DNA of 64,000 nucleotides from Tenacibaculum skagerrakense (GCF_004345825.1 NZ_SLXM01000009.1:1-64000); one strand, 5' to 3'. Shown: positions 50,862 to 60,815, counted from the first letter of the stretch. Numbers and translations: made by a program. Notes: a model not told the origin generated them from the sequence alone.

Positions 50862-53800
50862 ATGAAAAAATTAATGTTGAGCATTATTTTAATGCTTGTA
50901 TGTTCTGTGGGGTATAGTCAGCTCACAGGAGAAGATGGTAGTGGTGGTTCTGGTTCCAGTGGAAGTGGACAAACATCACAAGGTAACTTTTTACCAGAAG
51001 TCGTTCCTCCATCACCAGAGGCAGCTGCATTGTCAAGATTTACAGAAGTTCCTGTATCTCATTATTCTGGGTTAGCGAATGTATCGATTCCAATTCACAC
51101 AATTGCTACAAAAGGAATACAAATTCCAATTAGTTTAAGTTATCATGGCCGTGGAGTAAAAGTATCAGAAATAGCACCAAGAACAGGAATGGGCTGGTCT
51201 CTAACTTACGGAGGTGATATTTCTAGACAAGTAAGAGGAAATGCGGATGATGTTGGAACCGTAAATGGAACCGCTTATTTAGGAAACGCTTCGGACTTTA
51301 TAAATGTTCCTCAGAGTTTTACAGCTAGGGAAAACTTTTTTTCAAGGGAAAGTGTTGTTAGGAATTATGATTATTATCCAGATCAGTTTACATTTAGTGG
51401 CGGAGGTACCAGTGGGAAGTTTGTATTTGATTACGAAACCTTAAAGCCAGTTGTACAAAGTTTTGGAGATGTTAAGGTAATTGAAGAAAGAGAAGTTGAA
51501 AGTACAGGGGAAAAAGGTAAAATAATAGCCTTTAAAATGATTGATGCCTCTGGAAATACATTTTACTACGGGATTTCAAAAGATCGCCAAAGAAAAGCTA
51601 GGGATTTACAGTTTTCATCAATAGGAACCTCATATTATTTAAATAACGCTGTTAGAGATGGTTCATCGGGTACGGTTCAATATTATAGTTCTTGGAAGTT
51701 ATTAGATATTGAAACGCCTTATGGAGAGTTAATCAGCTATCATTATGAAAAAGAACGAATTGTTCGACATGAAAAGTCCTATGATAAACACGATTTAGGT
51801 TTAGGCACAAGTACGAATTTAGGAGATATGGACAACATATTGACCATTAGTTCAAAAGTAAATAGAGTTGACGAGGAAGTCTGGCAGCTAAGTAAAATAA
51901 CCTATAATCAAGGTAGTATTGTTTTGGTTAAAGAAACAAATGTGAGACAAGATTATGAAGGGTTCGCATTGGATAAAATAGCAATATTTGATCAAAACAA
52001 CACTAAAGTAAAAGCTTTTGATTTAAACTACAAGTATACAACTAGTACCGATTATTCAAATGTACTACCTCAACTAACACAATTAGAAATGTTTCCTAAA
52101 TCTTTAAAGCGAATGTTTTTAAGTAGTATTGAAGAGGAAGGAAATAACGGAGCAAAATTACCCCCTTATAAGTTTACTTATAATTCTACAGTGTTACCAA
52201 GTAGGTTTTCTAGTCGTCAAGATTATTGGGGCTACTATAATGGAGCAGAGAATAATGGTCCTTTTTTACGGTTATTTGAATATGGACATTATAAACCTAA
52301 TAGGAGAGTACATTTAGAAAATTCAAAAGCGGGAATTCTAGAACAGATTAAATATCCCACAGGAGGAATAACTAAGTTTACTTATGAGCATAATACGGGA
52401 GCCCCCCCTTCTTTTATTAACGAGGTAGTTACCCCTGCTATTAATCCAGAATCTGAGGTAGGAGTAAAAATAGAGTTAACAAAGAGTGATTTCTATGATA
52501 GTTCTACCGGAACTTATAAAGTATTAAATTATGATTTACCAGCAGGAGTAAATATAACTTATAAACTAGAGTGTTTTCATTTAAGAGATGCTAATGGAGA
52601 CCCAAATATTCCTGATTGTATTTTTCAAGTCTTGAAGGATGGTTATGAAATGGAAATAGGTAAAGAAGTTAGCTTTAAATTATGTCAAGGAAGTGAAAGA
52701 GTTAGCTTCCAGACTTTAGTCCCAAGGCATCCTAGTGTCCCGATAGATTTACATTTAAACCCTGATTATGACTTTAAATTGACAATTTCTTATGATCAAC
52801 CAATACCTTTATTATACTCTAGTGGTAAGAGAATAAAAAAGATAGAGTATATAACAGAAAATGATACTCGACTTAAAGAATTTGATTATACCAAAGGAGG
52901 AAATGATACAGGTATTGTAATTGGCTTACCTTCTTATTTACTTATTGATAAGTATAATAGTTTTAATTCTTGCTCTAATGTAATAGCAGCTTATTTTGAT
53001 CAAACAAGCGCTTTTAGTTCTTATCAGCCTAATAGTATAGGGTACTCGTTTGTTACAGAATATAACGGGACAAAAAATAATAATGATGGTAAAATAGAAT
53101 ATTACTTTACAAATTTACCTGATGGAGGAGGAGATTATTATGAATTCCCATACCATCCACCAACAGATAATGAATGGTTACGAGGGAAAAATGTGAATAC
53201 ATTAACATACAGTAACAATCCAAGTAAAGGATATACTTTAGAAAAAGAAGTGATTACAAATTATTTATATGGAGATCGTTTTTATGGATTTAACGCAGTT
53301 GGAGGAACATTAACTTATCCTGATTTTAAGTTTAACCCTCCAGCCGAATATTTAGGTTGGAGAGAAGAGAAGGTATCATTAGGTAAAGTAAGTAACAGTA
53401 GAACTTTATTTAAATTACCTTTGTTTATGTATAAAAGAAGAGAAGATTATTTAGATCAGGAAACGGCCGGTCTTCGTGTTTATTATTTAACAGGAGGTAC
53501 GGTTAATTTACATAGTACTACAGAGCGTAATTATTTCGATGGTAAAGTTTTAGAGAGTGAAACCAAGTATTTTTATGATTACCCTAAACACTATCAGTTA
53601 CAGCGTACTGAAATTACCGATAGTAAAGGAGATGTATATAAAACTGAAAATGGTTTTGATCCAATTTTAATGAATGCAAACCGTATGCAACCGGTTACGA
53701 CCACTTCTTATAAGAATACTACAAAACTAGGAGTTCAACATACGGAATATGCTGTTGATACTGAGAGTGGAATTCTCCTTCCTAAGAAAATTCAAACAAG

Positions 53801-54251
53801 TAAAGGAAATCAGACTTTTGTTGAAGACAGAGCTATTTTCCATAGTTATGATCGCTCAGGAAATCCTGTAGAAGTCAGCAAGAAAGATGGTTCTAAAATC
53901 TACTATGTTTGGGGATATGATAAAACCCAACCTATTGCTAAAATTGAAGGGTACTCTTCTATAAGTACTGCACAGCAATCTGCTATCGATGCTGCTATAG
54001 CTTCTTCTAATAATGATATTGATACTACGAGTGAAAACAGTTTACGTTCTAGTTTAACTGCATTACGCAATGCTTTTCCAGAGGCTCAAGTTACCACTTA
54101 TACTTATGACCCATTAATTGGTATAACCAGTATAACCGACCCACGAGGAGAGGTGATGTATTATGAGTACGATGAGTTTAACAGGTTACGATTTGTTAAA
54201 AACACACAAGGACAGATTTTAAAAGAGCACACGTACAACTATAAAAATTAA
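50862..54251 (+). CDS. Rhs/YD-repeat shell protein, N-terminal partner
   Basis: The 1129-residue protein has a signal peptide (MKKLMLSIILMLVCSVGYS), a Gly/Ser-rich linker, and a domain typical of Bacteroidetes Rhs proteins (VPVSHYSGLANVSIPIHTIA, GIQIPISLSYHGRGVKVSEI, GMGWSLTYGG). Long beta-rich YD-type repeats continue to the end (EVMYYEYDEFNRLRFVKNTQ). It has no Rhs core or toxin tip. It is followed after one base by the second Rhs gene, so the two appear to be halves of one shell, comparable to the two-part arrangement of TcB/TcC. Export is by the Sec signal. Confidence 0.85.
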   Translation: MKKLMLSIILMLVCSVGYSQLTGEDGSGGSGSSGSGQTSQGNFLPEVVPPSPEAAALSRFTEVPVSHYSGLANVSIPIHTIATKGIQIPISLSYHGRGVKVSEIAPRTGMGWSLTYGGDISRQVRGNADDVGTVNGTAYLGNASDFINVPQSFTARENFFSRESVVRNYDYYPDQFTFSGGGTSGKFVFDYETLKPVVQSFGDVKVIEEREVESTGEKGKIIAFKMIDASGNTFYYGISKDRQRKARDLQFSSIGTSYYLNNAVRDGSSGTVQYYSSWKLLDIETPYGELISYHYEKERIVRHEKSYDKHDLGLGTSTNLGDMDNILTISSKVNRVDEEVWQLSKITYNQGSIVLVKETNVRQDYEGFALDKIAIFDQNNTKVKAFDLNYKYTTSTDYSNVLPQLTQLEMFPKSLKRMFLSSIEEEGNNGAKLPPYKFTYNSTVLPSRFSSRQDYWGYYNGAENNGPFLRLFEYGHYKPNRRVHLENSKAGILEQIKYPTGGITKFTYEHNTGAPPSFINEVVTPAINPESEVGVKIELTKSDFYDSSTGTYKVLNYDLPAGVNITYKLECFHLRDANGDPNIPDCIFQVLKDGYEMEIGKEVSFKLCQGSERVSFQTLVPRHPSVPIDLHLNPDYDFKLTISYDQPIPLLYSSGKRIKKIEYITENDTRLKEFDYTKGGNDTGIVIGLPSYLLIDKYNSFNSCSNVIAAYFDQTSAFSSYQPNSIGYSFVTEYNGTKNNNDGKIEYYFTNLPDGGGDYYEFPYHPPTDNEWLRGKNVNTLTYSNNPSKGYTLEKEVITNYLYGDRFYGFNAVGGTLTYPDFKFNPPAEYLGWREEKVSLGKVSNSRTLFKLPLFMYKRREDYLDQETAGLRVYYLTGGTVNLHSTTERNYFDGKVLESETKYFYDYPKHYQLQRTEITDSKGDVYKTENGFDPILMNANRMQPVTTTSYKNTTKLGVQHTEYAVDTESGILLPKKIQTSKGNQTFVEDRAIFHSYDRSGNPVEVSKKDGSKIYYVWGYDKTQPIAKIEGYSSISTAQQSAIDAAIASSNNDIDTTSENSLRSSLTALRNAFPEAQVTTYTYDPLIGITSITDPRGEVMYYEYDEFNRLRFVKNTQGQILKEHTYNYKN

Positions 54252-54252
54252 G

Positions 54253-57200
54253 ATGAAAATGAAAAAGTTAGTATTTATACTTTTAGTGTTACCATTTGTG
54301 ATGTACGCACAAAGCACTAATGAGAATCATGTAGTTACCAAAGTATATAAAAAAGCTACTACAAGTCCAGTTGTTGGACATAACAAAGATGAAGTAATGA
54401 CCAGTGTTCAATATTTTGACGGACTTGGTCGTTTAAAACAATCGGTTGCAGTAAATGCTGGAGGAAATACGGTTTCTAACAATGCCATTCCAATTGATTG
54501 GACAGAAAATGCAACTGCTACAGATTTTTATAATCGTAATGGGGCATCTGATGAGAATAAAATAGTAAGTGGTACAACTCCATTTGGAAGTACTGATTTA
54601 TTATGGGAATGTGCTCCTAATGGTAATTACTATTCTGACGGAGGATGGAATACGGACTATTTTACCATTGATAACACTAAAACCTATCGTTATTCTGTTT
54701 GGGTAAAACGCACAGGGAGTCAAGATGGTAGAACGTATCATGGAACCCGAAATGTAGATAAGTTAAACGGAACCGAAGACGGTAACCCATATTTTTGGAA
54801 TGGAGATTTACCACAATTAAATACTTGGTATTTGATGGTGGGTGTAATTCACCCACATACTTACAGAGGTTCAGATACAGAAGTAAGTGGTGTTTATGAT
54901 ACAAACGGTAATAAGGTTCTCGATGGTCAAGAGTTTAGATGGAGAGAAAGCATTACCACTACACAACTGAGAAGTTATTTATATTATACTTATGACACAA
55001 GTGTCCGCCAATATTTTTGGAGTCCATTATTTCAAGAAATAGATGGAGGCGAATTACCTTTAGAGGATGTTTTTACTGAAAACGCACCTGTTATCGCTCA
55101 AGAAAACATTAAAGATATTGTTTCTCATGTAGAGTATGATAACTTAGGTAGAATGACTAAAGAGTATTTACCAGTTACTAATGGAAGTGGAGATGCAAAC
55201 ATTAGAACGGAGAATATGGCTACAGCAACGCAGGATTATTATGCTCGTAAGTATGCAAAAGACTTTGCAGGAGCAACATTATTATCTGAGATCAATGCGT
55301 ATTCAGAAAAAGCCTATGATTATTCTCCACTAAATAGAGTAACAGAACAAGCTGCTCCTGGTTTGGATTGGAAGCTTGGAGGAGGACACGAAATTAAGTT
55401 TGATTACGATGTAAATGATGCTACTGATGAAGTAAAAATCTACACGGTAACGACAAGTTTTGCTAATAATACCTACACACCAACTTTACAAGGAGGTACG
55501 GTTTCTTATCCCGAAGGAGCATTATCGAAAACAGTTACGAAGGACGAGAATTGGAAATCTGATCAAACACATATTAACGACCATACTACGGAAGAGTTTA
55601 AAAACAAAAGCGGACAAGTAGTTTTAAAACGCACCTATAACCAAAATCAAAAGCATGATACGTATTATGTATATGATGATTTTGGAAACTTAACGTATGT
55701 AATTCCACCAAAAGCAGAAGGAACAGTTGCAAAACCAACTACAACTAAGTTAAGTGAATTATGCTATCAATATGTGTATGATTACCGAAACCGTTTGGTA
55801 GAAAAGAAAATACCTGGAAAGGGTTGGGAATATATAGTATATGATAAGTTAGATCGTCCTGCATTAACACAGGATGCGAATTTGAAGGCAAAAAACCAAT
55901 GGTTGTTTACCAAATACGATCAATTAGGAAGAGTGGCATATACAGGAATACAGAATCATACAGTTAGTAGAATAACATTACAAGGTTATGCAACGAATGG
56001 TAGTTATGCACAATGGGAAACAAGACAAAGCTCTCCATTAAATGTATCAGGTTCAAATGTGTATTATACCAGTTCAGCTATTCCAGTAACACTTACTGAT
56101 TTATACACCATTAATTATTACGATACTTATGAAGATTTACCATCAAGCTTTGTAGCACCAACTACAGTTTATGGCCAAAATATTACAACTAATACCAAAG
56201 GCTTAGCTACGGTTTCTAAAACTAGAGTTTTAACAACTAGAAGTTGGATTACTACGATTACATATTATGATGCAAAGGCACGTCCAATTTATGTGTATAG
56301 TACTAATCCATATTTAGGAACTGTAGATATCGTAGAAAGTAAATTAGATGATTTTACAGGGAAAGTCTTAGAAACGAAAACAACACATACCAAAACAGGT
56401 AAAGATCCTATAGTAACCATTGATCGTTTTGAGTATGACCACATGGACAGACTCATAAGCCAAAACCAACAGATTAATGGTCAAATCTCGGAACGTATTG
56501 TAAAGAACAACTACGATGATTTAGGGCAATTGGAAAGTAAAATTTTAGGTAATGGAACTAAAGTTGGTTACAAAGATGTTACAAGTGGTTTAGCAATAGC
56601 AGATAATACTATTACAAAAACAAGTACCGTTAATGGATGGAATGTTGGTTTAGCAACTCAAGGAAGTTTTAATGCTGATGGTTATGTAGAGTATATTGCT
56701 CCTCAGTATGATAAAGATTTTATGGTTGGTTTATCTAATACGAATAACGATGCTTCTTTTAGTTCAATCCGTTTTGCACTTTATAATGTCGGAAATGGAT
56801 ATATACATGTATATGAATGGGGAACGTATAAAGGTAATTTTGGTAGATATTATGAAGGAGATATTTTTAGAGTAGAACGTATAGGTGATCAAATTCAATA
56901 TAAGCGTAATGGAGAAACTTTTTATACTTCAACTTCTAGGTCATCTGGCACTTTAATTGGAGATGTTTCTATTCAAACTTATAATGCTAAAATCAAAGAT
57001 TTTAAAATTGTAGACAACAGCAAAGGTTTACAAAAAGTAGATTACAACTACAATGTACGTGGATGGTTAACAAATATTAACGAAGATGTGTCAAATGACA
57101 ATGATTTGTTTAACTTTAGCATACAATACAACGACCCAAGTGTGGAGCTAAACAAGCGTTTATATAATGGTAATATTGCCCAAACAAGTTGGCAAACATT

Positions 57201-58863
57201 AAATGAGAATACAAGTAAAAAGACGTATACTTATTCTTATGACGCATTAAATAGAATACTATCTGCTACTGGAGATTTTAGTTCATATTATGATGTATCT
57301 GGAATTAGTTATGATAAGAACGGTAATATTTTAAACTTGTCAAGACAAGGTCATGTAGTAGAAAATCCAGATATTACAAATGCTGCTGATTTTGGTTTAA
57401 TGGATAACTTAAAGTATACCTATAATAACAACAATACTGGTAATAGATTAATAAAAGTTGAAGAATTATCAGGAGGTAATACAACTTATGGTTTTAAAGA
57501 TGGAGCAAATTTAGCTACAGAATATACTTACGATGCTAATGGGAATATGACATCTGATGCTAATAAGGGAATTACAAATATAGAGTACAACCATTTAAAC
57601 TTACCAACTAAAGTAACTATAAACGGTAAGAATATTGACTATATTTATGATGCATCTGGTATAAAACTACAAAAGAAAGTTTGGGAATTTGGAGACCCTG
57701 TTGTAACTGATTATGCAGGTAATCATATTTATGAAACACCAGCAGGAAGAGGAGCGCAACCTACATTACAATTCTTTAACCACGCAGAAGGTTACGTAAA
57801 AGCAGATGTCACATCGAGCGGAGTCGAGATGAATTATGTTTACCAATACAAAGACCATTTAGGAAACATCCGTTTATCGTATACCGATAACAATGGTGAT
57901 GGAGTAATTACAGCAAGTACAGAAATCATTGAAGAAAAAAATTACTATCCATTTGGGCTGCAACATAAGGGGTATAATTTTGTTACAAATTCTTTAGGGA
58001 ATTCCAAAGCAGAAATGTTCAGTTTTGGTGGTAAAGAACTAAACCAAGAGTTAGGATTAGAATGGCATGATTTCAATGCTAGAAATTATGATGCTAGTTT
58101 GGGTAGGTGGATGAATTTAGACCCACTTGCTGAAAAGTATTATAACATCTCTTCATTTGTGTATGCATTAAATACTCCTACTTTCTTTGTAGATCCTGAT
58201 GGTCGAGAAGTTGATGTTACAGATTTGAAAAATGGAGGAACTAAAGAAGATTTATGGTTATTAATTAATTTAATGATGGAATTATCTAATATATCTGGTC
58301 AAAATATTTCTACAAGTACTGATAAAACAGGTAAAACAATATTAATATCAAGTGGATGTAAAGAGGGTAGTAAAAATACAAGTGAAAGTGCTAGTGCATT
58401 TATAGATCATTTACTAGCTCCTGGTGAAACAATTAAAGTTTTTAATAGTACAGGGAAAGGTTCACGTACTGAACCCCACCTGAATGAAATTCATCTTGAC
58501 GCTGAACAGATTTATGGAATACAAACTGCACTAAAAAACGAAAAAATAGATAGTAGGACAGCTAGTACTGGTTTTGTATTTTTACACGAATCCGTGCATA
58601 CATCTTATGGAACAAGTTATTTTGATAGTGATAAAGATGAAAAAGAAAAAGTAACTTTTAAAGGTGTAAAAGCTTTACCAGATCCAATTCATAGTGAAAA
58701 AGGCACAAAGACTGGTCCAACAGTTGATAGAATTAATATATTTAGACAAGAAATGAATTTACCTATAAGATACATTTATGGTGATAAAAAGGAATCTATA
58801 TTTCTATTAATCGATGGTACGAAAAAGGAAATAAAACATACTAATCAAAGTATCCCAAAATAA
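54253..58863 (+). CDS. DUF6443/Rhs-core protein with HExxH metallopeptidase-like C-terminal tip
   Basis: The 1536-residue protein has a signal peptide (MKMKKLVFILLVLPFVMYAQ), a DUF6443-like start (VMTSVQYFDGLGRLKQSVAV), YD repeats, and the Rhs core (YQYKDHLGNIRLSYTDNNGD, ARNYDASLGRWMNLDPLAEK, NTPTFFVDPDGRE) ending near residue 1320. Two beta-sandwich-like inserts interrupt the repeats (about 80-290 and 775-920). The roughly 210-residue tip contains HESVH (H1445, E1446, H1449), a zincin HExxH motif, and further polar residues that could complete the zinc site. The tip would be released inside the shell and act as a peptidase toxin or processing enzyme. Its target is unknown. Confidence 0.85.
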   Translation: MKMKKLVFILLVLPFVMYAQSTNENHVVTKVYKKATTSPVVGHNKDEVMTSVQYFDGLGRLKQSVAVNAGGNTVSNNAIPIDWTENATATDFYNRNGASDENKIVSGTTPFGSTDLLWECAPNGNYYSDGGWNTDYFTIDNTKTYRYSVWVKRTGSQDGRTYHGTRNVDKLNGTEDGNPYFWNGDLPQLNTWYLMVGVIHPHTYRGSDTEVSGVYDTNGNKVLDGQEFRWRESITTTQLRSYLYYTYDTSVRQYFWSPLFQEIDGGELPLEDVFTENAPVIAQENIKDIVSHVEYDNLGRMTKEYLPVTNGSGDANIRTENMATATQDYYARKYAKDFAGATLLSEINAYSEKAYDYSPLNRVTEQAAPGLDWKLGGGHEIKFDYDVNDATDEVKIYTVTTSFANNTYTPTLQGGTVSYPEGALSKTVTKDENWKSDQTHINDHTTEEFKNKSGQVVLKRTYNQNQKHDTYYVYDDFGNLTYVIPPKAEGTVAKPTTTKLSELCYQYVYDYRNRLVEKKIPGKGWEYIVYDKLDRPALTQDANLKAKNQWLFTKYDQLGRVAYTGIQNHTVSRITLQGYATNGSYAQWETRQSSPLNVSGSNVYYTSSAIPVTLTDLYTINYYDTYEDLPSSFVAPTTVYGQNITTNTKGLATVSKTRVLTTRSWITTITYYDAKARPIYVYSTNPYLGTVDIVESKLDDFTGKVLETKTTHTKTGKDPIVTIDRFEYDHMDRLISQNQQINGQISERIVKNNYDDLGQLESKILGNGTKVGYKDVTSGLAIADNTITKTSTVNGWNVGLATQGSFNADGYVEYIAPQYDKDFMVGLSNTNNDASFSSIRFALYNVGNGYIHVYEWGTYKGNFGRYYEGDIFRVERIGDQIQYKRNGETFYTSTSRSSGTLIGDVSIQTYNAKIKDFKIVDNSKGLQKVDYNYNVRGWLTNINEDVSNDNDLFNFSIQYNDPSVELNKRLYNGNIAQTSWQTLNENTSKKTYTYSYDALNRILSATGDFSSYYDVSGISYDKNGNILNLSRQGHVVENPDITNAADFGLMDNLKYTYNNNNTGNRLIKVEELSGGNTTYGFKDGANLATEYTYDANGNMTSDANKGITNIEYNHLNLPTKVTINGKNIDYIYDASGIKLQKKVWEFGDPVVTDYAGNHIYETPAGRGAQPTLQFFNHAEGYVKADVTSSGVEMNYVYQYKDHLGNIRLSYTDNNGDGVITASTEIIEEKNYYPFGLQHKGYNFVTNSLGNSKAEMFSFGGKELNQELGLEWHDFNARNYDASLGRWMNLDPLAEKYYNISSFVYALNTPTFFVDPDGREVDVTDLKNGGTKEDLWLLINLMMELSNISGQNISTSTDKTGKTILISSGCKEGSKNTSESASAFIDHLLAPGETIKVFNSTGKGSRTEPHLNEIHLDAEQIYGIQTALKNEKIDSRTASTGFVFLHESVHTSYGTSYFDSDKDEKEKVTFKGVKALPDPIHSEKGTKTGPTVDRINIFRQEMNLPIRYIYGDKKESIFLLIDGTKKEIKHTNQSIPK

Positions 58864-58874
58864 TTTTAGTAGGC

Positions 58875-59411
58875 ATGAAAAAAATATTAATTCTATTATT
58901 TGTCTGTCTTTTATTAAATAACTGCACGAGAAATAAAAAAGTATTGGATTACAAGAAAATTGAAATGGTAGAAAAATCTATTCAAAGAATTCTAAAGTTG
59001 GAAACTAATAAAAAAGTTGAAAATTGTTATTTAGTAAACCCTAATATAAATATACTTTCTATTGAAGAATATTCAGAGCAAACAAAGACTTCTTTATTAA
59101 AGAAACTTGAATGGAATAAAGAAGATTTTAAAAAATTATCAAATGAATTGTATAGAAAACATCATGGGGTATATTATCAACAATTAGCTAACTTGTCAAA
59201 TTGTAAATCAAGTTATTCTGTTATTACGATTTCTTGCCTAAATGATGAGTTTTTATTAATTAAGCTTGAAGATACTTACGGAAAAACAGCATTGGATAGT
59301 CTTAAATCTGGATTTAAAATACCCGTGAGTCAAGCTAAGTTATATTCATTTATTTTCAATGAAAGGGGTGAGATTTTACATGACTCTCAAGACATAATTT
59401 TTTATAATTAA
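58875..59411 (+). CDS. Small lipoprotein, candidate immunity protein for the Rhs tip
   Basis: A 178-residue lipoprotein (MKKILILLFVCLLLNNC) starting 11 bases after the Rhs stop. The mature part is alpha/beta, Lys-rich, with no recognised family. Position directly after a polymorphic Rhs tip and a cell-envelope location suggest an immunity protein that blocks the peptidase in the periplasm. This rests on gene order only. A terminator follows at 59496. Confidence 0.55.
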   Translation: MKKILILLFVCLLLNNCTRNKKVLDYKKIEMVEKSIQRILKLETNKKVENCYLVNPNINILSIEEYSEQTKTSLLKKLEWNKEDFKKLSNELYRKHHGVYYQQLANLSNCKSSYSVITISCLNDEFLLIKLEDTYGKTALDSLKSGFKIPVSQAKLYSFIFNERGEILHDSQDIIFYN

Positions 59412-59420
59412 AAACTAAGT

Positions 59421-59460
59421 GTTCCCCCCCCGCTACTGCCAGTTTGTAACTGGTGGCGAG
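59421..59460 (+). repeat. REP-like element left of the RAYT gene
   Basis: GTTCC and a C-run lead into a palindrome CCAGTT-TGT-AACTGG (59439-59453), with outer CGC/GCG arms separated by a bulge. The same element occurs in inverted orientation at 60123-60157, so the two flank the transposase gene as a REP pair. Confidence 0.8.
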
Positions 59461-59495
59461 TATGAGTAAGTAATTAGAAATATACTATTATATAC

Positions 59496-59532
59496 AACCA
59501 CGTTATTTTTAAAAGTAGCGTGGTTTTTTTAT
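59496..59532 (+). terminator. Terminator after the Rhs/immunity genes
   Basis: AACCACG (59496-59502) pairs with CGTGGTT (59519-59525), extended inside by UA pairs, and is followed by a run of T. It ends the Rhs-lipoprotein transcript before the transposase gene at 59545. Confidence 0.8.
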
Positions 59533-59544
59533 TTTAGTATTGCT

Positions 59545-60108
59545 ATGAGTAGAGATTATAAATTTCATAATAAACAAGGATTATACTTTGTTAGTTTTGC
59601 AACTGTGTATTGGATAGATGTATTTACACGCCAAAATTATTTTGATATACTAGTTGATAGTATAGAATATTGTAAAAAAGAACAAGGTTTACAATTGTTT
59701 GTATACTGTATTATGCCAAATCATATCCATTTTATTTTTCGTTCTTCCGAAGGAAAACCATCAGAATTATTAAGAGATTTTAAAAAGCACACTTCAAAAA
59801 AACTGATACAAGGGATAATAGATAATCCACAAGAAAGTAGAAAAGAATGGTTATTATGGATGTTCAAACGTGCGGGAAGCAAACAATCAAATATTCGAAA
59901 CTATCAATTTTGGCAGCATCATAATAAACCTATAGAACTTTGGAGTAATAAAATCATTAAACAAAAGATAAATTATATTCATTTAAATCCAGTTGTAAGT
60001 GGTTTTGTTAGCAATCCAATAGATTGGAAATATTCAAGTGCTAGAAATTTTAGTGGAGATCATACAATATTAAGAACTGATGATTTGGGTTTTGCGATAT
60101 CAATATAA
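59545..60108 (+). CDS. REP-associated tyrosine transposase (RAYT, Y1 HUH family)
   Basis: The 187-residue protein has the Y1 transposase fold with the HUH motif in IMPNHIHFIF and a catalytic Tyr in INYIHLNPVV. The C-terminal DWKYSSARNF is typical of RAYT proteins. These single-strand endonucleases act on REP hairpins. Here two inverted REP copies flank the gene (59421 and 60123). It is full length and may be active. Such genes are often found between Rhs tips and immunity genes in Bacteroidetes and could help shuffle them. Confidence 0.92.
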   Translation: MSRDYKFHNKQGLYFVSFATVYWIDVFTRQNYFDILVDSIEYCKKEQGLQLFVYCIMPNHIHFIFRSSEGKPSELLRDFKKHTSKKLIQGIIDNPQESRKEWLLWMFKRAGSKQSNIRNYQFWQHHNKPIELWSNKIIKQKINYIHLNPVVSGFVSNPIDWKYSSARNFSGDHTILRTDDLGFAISI

Positions 60109-60122
60109 ATAAGATTAATAAT

Positions 60123-60157
60123 TACCACCAGTTACAAACTGGCGGGATAGGGGGAAC
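60123..60157 (-). repeat. REP-like element right of the RAYT gene, inverted
   Basis: CCAGTT-ACA-AACTGG (60128-60142) with a following GGCGGGA and a G-run then AAC is the reverse complement, with minor changes, of the element at 59421. The pair defines the borders of the RAYT unit at about 59421-60157. Confidence 0.8.
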
Positions 60158-60223
60158 AATAAGAAGAAAAAATAAGAGTACGGATCTAACTAGTAATTTA
60201 AAAAGAACTAATTAATAATAAAA

Positions 60224-60742
60224 ATGAAAAACCTTATCTCAAGAATAATTTTATTTGGACTTATATTTTTTGTTTATGAATATAAAATCACAACAAATTT
60301 ATACAGTATAATTTCGTCTGTATTGATGATATTTGGAGTTTATATAACATACAAAGAAGATAGAGAGTCTAATATTTATAATATAGTATCTAATTATCTA
60401 TTTTGGGTATTTCTTTCAATTACAGTTTTTACAATTAAACAGGAGAATGTTTTAAATTTATACAATATATTTGCACGACTTCTAGTAATAAAACTTATTC
60501 CTTTAATTATAACTTTTATTAAGTTCAAAAAAATTGAGGTGCCAAGTACTTTCTTAAGTAAGGTGTGGATATTTACTATTTTTCTGTATATGGTTGAATT
60601 ATTATATAATTCAACCCATGGTTTAAAAAACTTATTTTATTATACTGGAATAATTTCTTCAATTGAACTTGTATTTATTCTTTTAAAAGTAAAAGAATGG
60701 AAACCAAAAATCAATTCGGTTGTAAGTCTTTTTAAACAATAA
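60224..60742 (+). CDS. Unrecognised multi-pass membrane protein
   Basis: A 172-residue protein with about five hydrophobic helices (about 5-22, 27-42, 57-75, 85-103, 115-135, with a sixth possible). No family was recognised. It lies just beyond the RAYT unit at the end of the Rhs locus and has its own terminator at 60852. It could be a displaced immunity or accessory gene of the Rhs locus, but nothing in the sequence proves it. Confidence 0.55.
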   Translation: MKNLISRIILFGLIFFVYEYKITTNLYSIISSVLMIFGVYITYKEDRESNIYNIVSNYLFWVFLSITVFTIKQENVLNLYNIFARLLVIKLIPLIITFIKFKKIEVPSTFLSKVWIFTIFLYMVELLYNSTHGLKNLFYYTGIISSIELVFILLKVKEWKPKINSVVSLFKQ

Positions 60743-60800
60743 ATAGAGAATAGTTTTTGTGAGATTTATTAATAGATAAGTTAAATATATCCAGATAGTG

Positions 60801-60815
60801 CGGATTTATAATCCG
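60801..60815 (+). repeat. Short palindrome, possible remnant REP
   Basis: CGGATT-TAT-AATCCG (60801-60815) has a 6-bp stem and 3-nt loop in the same format as the REP copies at 59439 and 60128 but with different sequence. It is not followed by a T tract, so it is not a terminator. Confidence 0.4.

Noticed and set aside
50862..60742. Prophage or integrative element
   Set aside because: There is no integrase, phage structural gene or tRNA target. The only mobile gene is the RAYT with its REP pair.
60801..60815. Hairpin as a terminator of the 60224 gene
   Set aside because: No T tract follows, and a proper terminator lies at 60852-60884.
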